Shown in pieces: positions 9,151 to 19,254 of a stretch of DNA of 64,000 nt (position 1 is its first letter; each line of letters starts with the position of its first letter). Source of the DNA: Pseudoalteromonas sp. A601 (GTDB taxonomy: Bacteria; Pseudomonadota; Gammaproteobacteria; Enterobacterales; Alteromonadaceae); assembly GCF_002165575.1 (NCBI RefSeq), contig NZ_MXQF01000018.1:42094-106093 (forward strand), in the 5' to 3' direction. The notes under the pieces are model-generated. The model was not told the origin of the DNA and ran no database searches. It was given only the letters and a program-made list of their open reading frames with translations. Position numbers and translations under genes: made by a program.

Positions 9151-10155
9151 ATGAAAGTAGTCATTATTGGCGCAAGTGGTTATAGCGGTGCTGAGTTAGC
9201 CAGCTTAATAGTTAAGCATCCTCAATTAACCTTAACAGGTTGTTATGTATCTGAGCAAAGCTTAGATAAAGGCAAGTTGTTGAGTGATTTATATCCAGAG
9301 CATTTAGGTTTACTGGACACACCTTTATTACCGCTAAGCGAAATTGCTTTCGACGAGATAGAGACGAGCGCTGACTTTGTCTGTTTATGTACAGATCACA
9401 AAGTGAGTGTTGAGTTAGCGCCTCGTTTTTTAGCTATGGGTAAAAAGGTGTTTGATTTATCCGGTGGTTACCGTTTAAGTAGCAATGACGACTACCAAAC
9501 TTATTATGGCTTTGAACACCAGCACACAGACTTATTAGCCCAAGCGGCTTATGGCTTAGCTGAGTGGAATGGCGAAACAATTAAAGCGGCGCAACTTGTT
9601 GCGGTTGCGGGTTGCTACCCAACGGCGGCATTGAATGCATTAAAGCCATTACAACAAGCGGGTTTATTAGCTGATCAGCCTGTGATTATAAATGCGGTAT
9701 CGGGTGTTACCGGCGCTGGGCGTAAAGCAAGTGTTGGTACCCACTTTTGTGAAGTGTCACTTGCACCTTATGGTTTATTTAATCACAGGCACAGCCCTGA
9801 GATAGAATTACACTTGGGCCATGAGGTTTTATTTACACCGCATTTAGGTAATTTTCCTCGCGGTATTTTAGAAACTATCTACGTCCAATTAAAGACAGAC
9901 GTAACGCCAGAGCAAGTAACAGATGCTTATCAGGTCTTAGCCGACGAGCCGCTAATTCGTTTGCTTGGTAGTAAGATCCCGTCCATCAAAGGGGTTGCAA
10001 AACAGCCTTATGTCGACATTGCGTGGCAACAGCAAGGTGAGCAACTGATTGTTATGGCTGCTATTGATAACTTATTAAAAGGTGCTGCTGGTCAAGCGCT
10101 ACAATGTATTAATTTAGTTATGGGATTACCTCATAGCACAGGTTTAAAAGGGTAG
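9151..10155 (+). CDS. argC: N-acetyl-gamma-glutamyl-phosphate reductase
   Basis: NADPH-dependent reduction of N-acetylglutamyl phosphate to the semialdehyde, third step of arginine synthesis. The 334 residues match the family. The N-terminal Rossmann motif is VVIIGASGYSGAELASLI and the catalytic cysteine is in VAVAGCYPTAALNAL (about residue 154). The substrate region reads AVSGVTGAGRKASVGTHFCE, with HRHSPEIE and FTPHLGNFPRGI further on. The start ATG at 9151 follows AAAAGAGTAACGA, with a usable GAG. First gene of argCBFGH(A); argB follows after seven bases. Confidence 0.96.
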   Translation: MKVVIIGASGYSGAELASLIVKHPQLTLTGCYVSEQSLDKGKLLSDLYPEHLGLLDTPLLPLSEIAFDEIETSADFVCLCTDHKVSVELAPRFLAMGKKVFDLSGGYRLSSNDDYQTYYGFEHQHTDLLAQAAYGLAEWNGETIKAAQLVAVAGCYPTAALNALKPLQQAGLLADQPVIINAVSGVTGAGRKASVGTHFCEVSLAPYGLFNHRHSPEIELHLGHEVLFTPHLGNFPRGILETIYVQLKTDVTPEQVTDAYQVLADEPLIRLLGSKIPSIKGVAKQPYVDIAWQQQGEQLIVMAAIDNLLKGAAGQALQCINLVMGLPHSTGLKG

Positions 10156-10162
10156 TTAAGTA

Positions 10163-10924
10163 ATGCAAACATGGGTAATTAAGTTAGGTGGGGCAGTACT
10201 TAATACTGAAGATGCCGCAAAAGCATTGTTTGCTGCGCTTGCCTCACAAACCCAAGCGCAATATGTGATTGTGCATGGTGGTGGGGCTTTAGTGGATAGC
10301 TGGTTAAAAGAGGCTGGTTTTGCCAGTGCTAAGCACCAAGGATTACGCATTAGCCCAAAAGAGCAAATGCCTTACATTGTCGGCGCGCTAGCAGGTTGTG
10401 CAAATAAGCAGCTAATGAGCCAAGCTATTGTTGCAGGTCATATGCCTGTAGGGCTTAGCTTGTATGAAGCCGGTATTATTGCTACGCAAAAACTAAAAGC
10501 ATTAGGTCAGGTTGGTCAATGTCAAAGCGGTGTTCAAAGTGTCTTGCCTGCGCTTTTAAAACAGGGTCGTTTACCGCTCGTCAGTTCAATAGGATTTGGT
10601 GAGGACGGTCTTTGGTATAACGTAAATGCAGATGAAGCAGCCGCAGCGATAGCTAAAGAGCTCGATGCTGAAATTATTTTTATGACCGATGTAGAAGCGG
10701 TACTTGATGCAAATAAACAGCCGTTACATCAACTTGACACAAATCAGATCAATACTTTAATTGAAGAAGGAGTAATTGTGGGCGGGATGGAGGTCAAAGT
10801 TAAGACCAGTCTTCACGCTGCCCAACATTTACGACGAGGTGTGTATATTTCGAGCTGGCAAAAGCCAGATAACTTAATTGCTTTACTTAACGGTGAGCAC
10901 GTCGGAACAAAAATTACACCATAG
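10163..10924 (+). CDS. argB: Acetylglutamate kinase
   Basis: Phosphorylates N-acetylglutamate on the gamma-carboxylate using ATP, second step of arginine synthesis. The 253 residues correspond to the short enterobacterial type, not the longer arginine-inhibited type. The kinase motifs are VIKLGGAVL at the N-terminus and IVHGGGALVDSWL (GGG loop). The substrate and ATP region reads NVNADEAAAAIAKELDAEIIFMTDVEAVLD, and IVGGMEVKVKTSLHAA follows. It starts seven bases after argC stops and ends eight bases before argF. The short form suggests that feedback control falls on the N-acetylglutamate synthase domain of argH(A); this is inference. Confidence 0.95.
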   Translation: MQTWVIKLGGAVLNTEDAAKALFAALASQTQAQYVIVHGGGALVDSWLKEAGFASAKHQGLRISPKEQMPYIVGALAGCANKQLMSQAIVAGHMPVGLSLYEAGIIATQKLKALGQVGQCQSGVQSVLPALLKQGRLPLVSSIGFGEDGLWYNVNADEAAAAIAKELDAEIIFMTDVEAVLDANKQPLHQLDTNQINTLIEEGVIVGGMEVKVKTSLHAAQHLRRGVYISSWQKPDNLIALLNGEHVGTKITP

Positions 10925-10932
10925 GTTTTTAC

Positions 10933-11853
10933 ATGTTTAATCATTTTTTATCTGGTCTTGAATTAGACCAAAAAGGCGCACTTAAATTACTTAATCTTGC
11001 GCAAAAAATAAAAGCAAATCCCGCTGATTTTAGCCAAGCGCTCGCGGGTAAATCAGTTGTCACGTTATTTGAAAAGCCAAGTTTGCGCACTCGCTTATCG
11101 TTTGATATTGGTATTAACAAATTAGGCGGCCATGCGGTTTATTTGGATTCGCAAAATGGCGCTATGGGCGCCCGTGAGTCAGTAAAAGATTTTGCATTAA
11201 ATATAGCTAGCTGGGCCGACGGAATTGTCGCACGTGTTAATCAGCATAAAACACTGACCACACTGGCTGAGTTTTCCAGTGTGCCAGTGGTAAATAGCTT
11301 GTGTGATTTATATCACCCATGCCAAGCCTTGGCTGACTTTTTAACGCTGCAAGAAGTGTATGGTGATGTAAGCCAGCTCAAACTTGCTTATTTAGGTGAA
11401 GGCAACAATGTAACGCATTCACTGATGTTATTGGCGGCAACATTGGGTACTGATTTTGTTGCGGTTTGTCCGAAGGGAAGTTCACCGGATTCGCAAATTT
11501 TAAAGCAAGCAGAGCAAATAGCCGCAATGAATGGTGCATCCGTAATGGTGAGCGACCGTGTTGAAGCTGCGGTAGGTGCTAATGTTGTTTATGCCGATAC
11601 CTGGGTATCAATGGGTGATGACACACCGCTTGAACAAGTTAAAGAAAAGTACATGCCGTATCAATTAAATGCAGCATTACTTGAGCAAACAGGGGCTGAT
11701 ACTGTACTACATTGCCAGCCAGCACACCGTGAATTTGAAATTACCTCTGAGGTAATGGATGGTCCGGCGTCAAAAATTATACAGCAAGCAGAAAACCGTA
11801 TGCACGCGCAAAACGCACTGCTTGTTACATTATTAAATCCAAATTTTGTTTAA
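10933..11853 (+). CDS. argF: Ornithine carbamoyltransferase (ArgF, HCQP variant)
   Basis: Carbamoyl phosphate plus ornithine gives citrulline, step six of arginine synthesis. The 306 residues match OTCases. The carbamoyl-phosphate loop is FEKPSLRTRLSFD where most OTCases have STRTR. The second site is DLYHPCQALADFLT. The ornithine loop is DTWVSMGDDT, retaining SMG. The C-terminal catalytic motif is HCQPAHRE where the textbook form is HCLPAHR. DxxxSMG and the genetic setting between argB and argG, with argE present, support ornithine rather than acetyl- or succinyl-ornithine as substrate. The two substitutions look like features of the short ArgF clade found in such operons (recalled, not searched). 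Confidence 0.92.
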   Translation: MFNHFLSGLELDQKGALKLLNLAQKIKANPADFSQALAGKSVVTLFEKPSLRTRLSFDIGINKLGGHAVYLDSQNGAMGARESVKDFALNIASWADGIVARVNQHKTLTTLAEFSSVPVVNSLCDLYHPCQALADFLTLQEVYGDVSQLKLAYLGEGNNVTHSLMLLAATLGTDFVAVCPKGSSPDSQILKQAEQIAAMNGASVMVSDRVEAAVGANVVYADTWVSMGDDTPLEQVKEKYMPYQLNAALLEQTGADTVLHCQPAHREFEITSEVMDGPASKIIQQAENRMHAQNALLVTLLNPNFV

Positions 11854-11862
11854 GGTATACCA

Positions 11863-13065
11863 ATGAGTTCAATTAAAAAAGTCGTATTAGCCTATTCTGG
11901 TGGTTTAGATACATCGGCTATCGTGCCATGGTTAAAAGAAAACTACGGTTGTGAAGTTATCGCGTTTGTGGCTGATGTAGGTCAAGGCGCTGAAGAACTT
12001 GAAGGCGTAGAAGAAAAAGCTATCGCATCAGGCGCATCAGAATGTTATGTAGTTGATTTAAAAGATGAGATGGTAAGTGATTACATTTACCCAACGTTAA
12101 AAACTGGCTCAATCTACGAAGGTACTTATTTATTAGGTACTTCGATGGCACGCCCAATCATTGCTAAAGCACAAGTTGAAATTGCGCGTAAAGTAGGTGC
12201 AGATGCGCTTTCTCATGGTTGTACAGGTAAAGGTAATGACCAGGTTCGTTTTGAATCGTGCTTTGCAGCTTTAGCGCCGGACTTAAAAGTGATTGCTCCA
12301 TGGCGTGAGTGGGACTTATCAAGCCGTGAGTCGCTATTAGATTACTTAGCCGAGCGTGATATTCCTTGTTCAGCGTCTGCAACCAAAATTTATAGCCGCG
12401 ATGCTAACGCTTGGCATATTTCTCACGAAGGTGGCGAGCTTGAAGATCCGTGGTGCCAACCAAGTGACCAAGTATGGACATGGACGAACTCTCCCGAACA
12501 AGCGCCTAATGAGCCAGAATTAGTTACTTTAAATATTGTTGAAGGTGAAGTGGTAGCCGTAAATGGTGAGCAATTAAAACCGTATGACTGTTTAGTGAAG
12601 CTTAATGATATTGCATCGCCTCATGGTGTTGGTCGTGTTGATATTGTGGAAAATCGTTTAGTCGGGATGAAATCACGTGGTTGTTATGAAACACCAGGCG
12701 GTACGGTGATCATGGCAGCATTACAAGCAATTGACGAGCTTGTACTTGATAAATCAAGCCGTAAATGGAAAGAAGTATTGGGCGGTGAGTTTTCACACCT
12801 AGTGTATGACGGTCGCTGGTTTACACCTTTGAAAGATTCAATCTTAGCGGGTGCAGAAGCATTATCAACACTGGCAACGGGTGAAGTAGTATTAAAACTT
12901 TACAAAGGCCAAGTAACAGCTGTGCAGAAAAAATCACCAAACAGCTTATATAGCGAAGATTTTGCAACCTTTGGTGAAGATGATGTATACGACCAATCGC
13001 ATGCTGAAGGGTTTATTCGTTTATTCTCGCTTTCAAGCAGAATTTCGGCATTAGCGAAGAAGTAA
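11863..13065 (+). CDS. argG: Argininosuccinate synthase
   Basis: ATP-dependent condensation of citrulline and aspartate to argininosuccinate. 400 residues, the length of the type-I (non-E. coli) enzyme. The PP-loop nucleotide motif is [20 protein letters not shown] at the N-terminus. The substrate motifs are [38 protein letters not shown] and [18 protein letters not shown]. The C-terminal block [19 protein letters not shown] is also standard. It starts nine bases after argF. A GC-rich hairpin without a T-run separates it from argH(A). Confidence 0.97.
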   Translation: MSSIKKVVLAYSGGLDTSAIVPWLKENYGCEVIAFVADVGQGAEELEGVEEKAIASGASECYVVDLKDEMVSDYIYPTLKTGSIYEGTYLLGTSMARPIIAKAQVEIARKVGADALSHGCTGKGNDQVRFESCFAALAPDLKVIAPWREWDLSSRESLLDYLAERDIPCSASATKIYSRDANAWHISHEGGELEDPWCQPSDQVWTWTNSPEQAPNEPELVTLNIVEGEVVAVNGEQLKPYDCLVKLNDIASPHGVGRVDIVENRLVGMKSRGCYETPGGTVIMAALQAIDELVLDKSSRKWKEVLGGEFSHLVYDGRWFTPLKDSILAGAEALSTLATGEVVLKLYKGQVTAVQKKSPNSLYSEDFATFGEDDVYDQSHAEGFIRLFSLSSRISALAKK

Positions 13066-13073
13066 TTTAATAC

Positions 13074-13090
13074 GCCCCGTTAAACGGGGC
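13074..13090 (+). other. GC-rich hairpin between argG and argH(A)
   Basis: GCCCCGT (13074-13080), loop TAA, ACGGGGC (13084-13090): a perfect seven-base stem only nine bases after the argG stop. No T-run follows, so it is probably not a terminator. It may protect the upstream message from 3' exonucleases or modulate expression of argH(A) relative to argG. Confidence 0.5.
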
Positions 13091-13114
13091 AGTTTCAGGG
13101 TTTGGAGATATTTC

Positions 13115-14980
13115 ATGGCATTATGGGGCGGACGTTTTTCTACGGGTCCAGATGAAGCGTTTAAACAATTTAACGATTCACTTCCCTTCGATTATCAATT
13201 AGCAGAGCAAGACATTATTGGCTCTGTGGCGTGGGCGGGTGCCCTAAAGCAAGTTGATGTACTAACGAGTAGCGAGCATGAATCGCTGGTGGCGGCACTG
13301 TATGAATTACTCGATGAAGTTAAAGTGAACCCACAAGCTGTGGCGACGTCGGGCGCTGAAGATATTCATTCACATGTTGAAGCTGCACTGATTGAAAAAG
13401 TAGGTGACTTGGCGAAAAAGCTACATACAGGACGTAGCCGTAATGACCAAGTAGCGACAGATTTTAGATTATGGTGTCGTGATACTGCCGATCACTTACT
13501 TGAAGCATTAGGGCAATTAAAAGGTGAGTTTATTGCTTTAGCAGAGCGTGAACTAGGTACTATTTTACCTGGCTACACGCACTTACAACGTGCGCAGCCA
13601 CTGTTATTTAGTCACTGGTGTATGGCATATGTTGAAATGCTTGAGCGTGATGAAAGTCGTTTAAGTGATGCCAAAGCGCGGATGAACTTTTGCCCATTAG
13701 GCAGCGGTGCACTTGCGGGGACGGCGTACCCAATAGATAGGCAAACACTTGCCACGGGGCTAGGTTTTACCGCTGCGACTAAAAATAGCTTAGACTCGGT
13801 ATCGGATCGTGATTTTGTGGTAGAGCTATTAAGTTGCGCGTCTATTTCAATGATTCACTTATCGCGGATGGCAGAAGACTTGATCTTTTATAACTCAGGT
13901 GAAGCAGGGTTTATTGAGTTGGCTGATAACGTGACATCTGGCTCATCTTTAATGCCGCAAAAGAAAAACCCAGATGCACTTGAGCTTATTCGTGGTAAAA
14001 CTGGTCGTGTGTTTGGCTCATTCAGTGCGATGATGATGACCCTTAAAGCCTTGCCACTTGCTTATAATAAAGATATGCAAGAAGACAAAGAAGGCTTGTT
14101 TGATGCAATGCCTACTTGGCTTGCCTGCATTCATATGGCACAAGCGTGTATTAAAGGTGTAAAAGTAAATGGCGAACGTACCCTCGCTGCAGCAAAGGGT
14201 GGACACTCAAATGCGACCGAACTTGCTGATTATTTAGTTGCCAAAGGGATCCCATTTAGAGAAGGTCACCACATTGTAGGTGTGCTGGTACAAATGGCTA
14301 TTGCACAAGGTAATAACTTAGAAGATTTAAGTTTAGAACAATTTAAGTCAGTACATAGTATTTTTGAACAAGATGTATATCCTGTATTAGAAATAGACGC
14401 TTGTATTAAAGCGCGTCAAGCACTCGGTGGCACATCATTAGAGCAAGTAACCAATGCTGTGAAAGATGCCAAAAAAAAACAGCAAATAACGGTACGTGAT
14501 GCAAACCTAGATGATGTTGAGTCTATTGCTAAGCTTATTCAGCACTGGGCAACAGTAGGTGAAAACTTACCGCGAGCTAAAAGCGATATGGTGCATTCAA
14601 TCAATGAGTTTGCAGTCACTGAGGTGAACTCAACGGTTGCAGGCTGTGCCTCTTTGTATATTTATGATACTGGACTTGCCGAAATACGCTCACTAGGAAT
14701 AGACCCTGAAACTGGCGTAACAGGGCAAGGGCGGCAACTTGTTGAGCATTTACTTGGCAAAGCCAAAAAATTGGCACTCAATCGCATCATTGTATTGACG
14801 CGAGTACCAGATTTTTTTGAAAAGCAAGGTTTTACATTCTGTACTAAAGAAAGCTTACCTGAAAAGGTAATGAAAGACTGTGAACTTTGTTTACGCAAAG
14901 ACAATTGTGACGAAGTCGCAATGGAATTTATTTTGAAGCCAAGTCGAAACACGGAGATCCCGTGTAAAAACGTAGCTTAA
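13115..14980 (+). CDS. argH: Fused argininosuccinate lyase / N-acetylglutamate synthase ArgH(A)
   Basis: A two-domain arginine enzyme of 621 residues. Residues 1-455 are argininosuccinate lyase: the [25 protein letters not shown] start, [33 protein letters not shown] and the signature [20 protein letters not shown]. Residues about 456-621 are a GNAT-fold N-acetylglutamate synthase of the short ArgA type: [44 protein letters not shown] and [39 protein letters not shown]. This fusion, named argH(A), is known from marine gammaproteobacteria such as Moritella. It is the last gene of the operon, so the first and last enzymes share one chain. The codons joining the domains are nine consecutive A bases (14471-14479). 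Confidence 0.95.
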   Translation: MALWGGRFSTGPDEAFKQFNDSLPFDYQLAEQDIIGSVAWAGALKQVDVLTSSEHESLVAALYELLDEVKVNPQAVATSGAEDIHSHVEAALIEKVGDLAKKLHTGRSRNDQVATDFRLWCRDTADHLLEALGQLKGEFIALAERELGTILPGYTHLQRAQPLLFSHWCMAYVEMLERDESRLSDAKARMNFCPLGSGALAGTAYPIDRQTLATGLGFTAATKNSLDSVSDRDFVVELLSCASISMIHLSRMAEDLIFYNSGEAGFIELADNVTSGSSLMPQKKNPDALELIRGKTGRVFGSFSAMMMTLKALPLAYNKDMQEDKEGLFDAMPTWLACIHMAQACIKGVKVNGERTLAAAKGGHSNATELADYLVAKGIPFREGHHIVGVLVQMAIAQGNNLEDLSLEQFKSVHSIFEQDVYPVLEIDACIKARQALGGTSLEQVTNAVKDAKKKQQITVRDANLDDVESIAKLIQHWATVGENLPRAKSDMVHSINEFAVTEVNSTVAGCASLYIYDTGLAEIRSLGIDPETGVTGQGRQLVEHLLGKAKKLALNRIIVLTRVPDFFEKQGFTFCTKESLPEKVMKDCELCLRKDNCDEVAMEFILKPSRNTEIPCKNVA

Positions 14981-14998
14981 AATCCCTGGATGTAAAAG

Positions 14999-15026
14999 AC
15001 GTACGGTTACCCCTGTGCGTTTTTTT
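14999..15026 (+). terminator. Intrinsic terminator of the arg operon
   Basis: ACGTACGG (14999-15006) pairs with CTGTGCGT (15013-15020) using two wobble pairs. The six-base loop is TTACCC and six T follow immediately. It lies 18 bases past the argH(A) stop, the expected place for the operon terminator. Confidence 0.65.
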
Positions 15027-15272
15027 ATGTCCCAGCACATCTGGTATGACCTCATTCGTCTTTTTCTTCCTCGGAATATTACTAAAAATAGTAAAAAGAT
15101 CATAAATAGATCAGAATTGATTAAAAGTTGGATCGCTATTTGCTTTGTATTAATTAGATGTTTCTGTAAGGGTACATCTTTGCAATACGCCAAAAAAATA
15201 TCATAGCGTTTTGCAATAACAACTTAAATTGCTTAAGCAATCAATTCAACAATTAATGAAAGGAACACTCTC
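15027..15272. other. AT-rich intergenic region with TTGCAA-type repeats
   Basis: No gene is credible in this stretch; a 63-codon ORF at 15015-15206 starts inside the terminator. TTTGCAATA occurs twice (15179-15187 and 15210-15218). A perfect 14-base palindrome, ATTGCTTAAGCAAT, lies at 15228-15241, reusing the TTGC/GCAA core. The spacing of these elements just before the small gene at 15273 suggests an operator region or leader structure. The regulator is unknown. Confidence 0.4.
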
Positions 15273-15479
15273 ATGCAAGTTACAGGTAACAGCCAATTGC
15301 AAATGCAAGCATACAACTCTATGCAACAATCAAAGCCAGCTTTAGAACAAAGCGCTAGCAATAAAACCCTACAATCTGATACAGTGTCTATATCACAAGA
15401 AGCACTAGCGGCAGCTGGCGGTGCAGAAATTCAACGCGGTGGCGGGATTATCATTGATCCAGATAAGCGACCTCAATAG
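15273..15479 (+). CDS. Small hypothetical protein, 68 residues
   Basis: I do not recognise this gene. It has a strong Shine-Dalgarno (AAAGGAAC, about eight bases before the ATG), which supports translation. The product is polar and glutamine/serine-rich in its first half. The middle reads SDTVSISQEALAAAGG, reminiscent of short motifs in flagellar secreted or FlgM-type proteins, although that resemblance is far too short for a call. The end is a glycine-rich hydrophobic patch, GGGIIIDPDKRPQ. There is no signal peptide or membrane segment. It lies 14 bases before the first of three membrane-protein paralogues and may be the first gene of their operon. Confidence 0.6.
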   Translation: MQVTGNSQLQMQAYNSMQQSKPALEQSASNKTLQSDTVSISQEALAAAGGAEIQRGGGIIIDPDKRPQ

Positions 15480-15493
15480 CTATTGGAATATGA

Positions 15494-16024
15494 ATGTACT
15501 TGACTGAACATTTTGGTTTATCCTTAGGAGCCCTAGTTATATGGGGCTTCATGATGGCCTTTTTCTTTAATATATTTCTTTACTTTGCGACACCTAAAAA
15601 AAATTTAACTTTATTACTTAGTTCATTTATTCTTTTTTTATCTTATTTTAGTAGTGACTATTTTTTTTCTTGGTTTTCGACTACTGAAACTTATCTTCAC
15701 TGGGCTGTATGGGATCTAGTGACAGTCGCAATTTTAATGGGAATTTGGAAATTTTCAAACACAGCTACGCCTTCTTCGTTTTTATACCTCTGTACTGGTT
15801 TAATAATCAATTGTTCATTATTTCTGTTAATTTATTATGATATCTACATATTGTATAATAAAGAGCCATGGATTCTCTGGGATATATATTCTTTCGGTGT
15901 GAATATTATCGACTTCACAATGATCGTTGCGCTGATTGTTGATAGAGATATTTTAGGGTTAATTAAGCTTAAAAACGGAATTAAAGCATTATTTAAAACA
16001 CGTAATCTTAGCCACTCACTGTAG
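15494..16024 (+). CDS. Multi-pass membrane protein, paralogue 1 of 3
   Basis: An unrecognised integral membrane protein of 176 residues with about five hydrophobic segments. The N-terminal helix contains WGFMMAFFFN. A mid-region SDYFF and a WDLVT helix follow. The most conserved part is the C-terminal block YYDIYILYNKEPWILWDIYSFGVNIIDFTMIVALIVDRDILGL. That block recurs in modified form in the next two genes, so the three are tandem duplicates. The start at 15494 has GGA eight bases upstream; an overlapping ATG at 15490 is out of frame. A basic tail (KLKNGIKALFKTRN) suggests a cytoplasmic C-terminus. Unusually AT-rich and phenylalanine-rich. Function unknown. Confidence 0.75.
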   Translation: MYLTEHFGLSLGALVIWGFMMAFFFNIFLYFATPKKNLTLLLSSFILFLSYFSSDYFFSWFSTTETYLHWAVWDLVTVAILMGIWKFSNTATPSSFLYLCTGLIINCSLFLLIYYDIYILYNKEPWILWDIYSFGVNIIDFTMIVALIVDRDILGLIKLKNGIKALFKTRNLSHSL

Positions 16025-16029
16025 TAGTT

Positions 16030-16551
16030 ATGTACATAAATGATGTAATAGGCCCTTATATCGGTGTGCTTATCGAGTGGGGCTTTTTGATGGCTTTCCT
16101 TTTTAAATTAGTTTCACAGCTAAATAACCCTGATAAATCAATAGTCCAACTATGTTTTTGCATGGCTTTTTCGTACATACTTAGTGATATTGTTCGTTTG
16201 TCATCAAGTAATTATATGAACTGGTTTATCTACGATTTAATAACTATCGTAGTTTTGCTGGTATGGTTTCTTATTATAAAAAAACATCAATTCCTCTTAC
16301 TTTATTATATTCTAATAGGTCTAGGTTTGAATGCTCTACTGATGCTAGTAACACATTATGATATTTATGTTCGTCATAATAATGAGTATTGGTTCTTGTG
16401 GACAGTCTATTCTTACGGTGTAAACATAATAGACTTTTTAATGATAATGGCACTGACTACAGAAAAAGATTTTTTCTTTTTTAGAAAAGCCGTGAACACA
16501 CAGAGGTCAGGGTATTCGCACAATATAGATAAGCAGCCTTTGGATAACTGA
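16030..16551 (+). CDS. Multi-pass membrane protein, paralogue 2 of 3
   Basis: 173 residues, about five hydrophobic segments, clearly related to the preceding and following products. It shares WGFLMAFLFKL near residue 17, SYILSD in helix two and WFIYDLITIVVLL in helix three. The C-terminal block reads THYDIYVRHNNEYWFLWTVYSYGVNIIDFLMIMALTTEKDFFFF. The conserved acidic and tryptophan residues (HYDIY, N-x-E-x-W, VNIID) sit at the predicted membrane boundary and are the best candidates for function. It starts five bases after gene 1 stops, and its TGA shares one base with the ATG of gene 3. Role unknown. Confidence 0.75.
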   Translation: MYINDVIGPYIGVLIEWGFLMAFLFKLVSQLNNPDKSIVQLCFCMAFSYILSDIVRLSSSNYMNWFIYDLITIVVLLVWFLIIKKHQFLLLYYILIGLGLNALLMLVTHYDIYVRHNNEYWFLWTVYSYGVNIIDFLMIMALTTEKDFFFFRKAVNTQRSGYSHNIDKQPLDN

Positions 16552-17084
16552 TGAGCTCAATAGAGTATTATTTTGAGCTTTATGTAGCTTCATTCATTAT
16601 GTGGAGCTTTCTTATGGTTTTTCTATTCAACTTGGTGAAAAAGTCTGCATTTCCCAAGGGGGATACAGCTCTAATGGCGGTATCGTTGACTATTTTTTTA
16701 TTTTATTTGTTCTCAGATCCTCTCATTATTACTGTACTTGGCTTCGACATATTACACAGTAGTGTTACCTACCTATTTTGGTTTTCGTCTAACTTAGTTT
16801 GCCTATTGATAATCTTACGGCTTACCAGTGGTACATATCTTGGCAAACTACCCGCTAAGCTCTACATCATTATTGGTTTAACGGTGAGCATGCTGCTGTT
16901 TTTGGCAATGCATATCGATATTAATGTATTAATGAACTACGAGCCTTGGTGGTTTTGGACTTTTTACTCGATTACCGTCAATGTTATGGATGTGATGATG
17001 ATTATTGCACTGTTAACTAACAAAGACTTTTTAGGGCTATTAGGGTGTTATAGATGGGTGTTTGAGACCAAGCAAAGTGCTTGA
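16551..17084 (+). CDS. Multi-pass membrane protein, paralogue 3 of 3
   Basis: 177 residues and the most diverged of the trio, but it keeps MWSFLMVFLFNL at the first helix, FYLFSD in the second and MHIDINVLMNYEPWWFWTFYSITVNVMDVMMIIALLTNKDFLGLLG at the C-terminus. About five membrane segments. Translation is probably coupled to gene 2 through the TGATG overlap. It ends inside a hairpin (17064-17088) and faces the convergent Wzi-like gene. Divergence among the copies suggests an old duplication or distinct subunits of one membrane complex; both ideas are inference. Confidence 0.73.
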   Translation: MSSIEYYFELYVASFIMWSFLMVFLFNLVKKSAFPKGDTALMAVSLTIFLFYLFSDPLIITVLGFDILHSSVTYLFWFSSNLVCLLIILRLTSGTYLGKLPAKLYIIIGLTVSMLLFLAMHIDINVLMNYEPWWFWTFYSITVNVMDVMMIIALLTNKDFLGLLGCYRWVFETKQSA

Positions 17085-17117
17085 TCTCAATGTATTTAGC
17101 GGTCGCTTTAAAAGCTT

Positions 17118-17122
<5 letters not shown>
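17064..17122. other. Hairpins between convergent genes
   Basis: GAGACCAAGC (17064-17073) pairs with GCTTGATCTC (17079-17088) apart from one mismatch, overlapping the stop of the third membrane gene. A 16-base palindrome TTTAAAAGCTTTTAAA (17107-17122) covers the stop of the opposing Wzi-like gene. Neither is a textbook terminator, but together they may act as a bidirectional one. Confidence 0.4.

Positions 17123-19254
<2,132 letters not shown>

Noticed and set aside
15015..15206. 63-codon ORF between the arg operon and the small gene
   Set aside because: It starts inside the intrinsic terminator hairpin's T-run, has no ribosome-binding site and encodes a random-looking basic/hydrophobic peptide.
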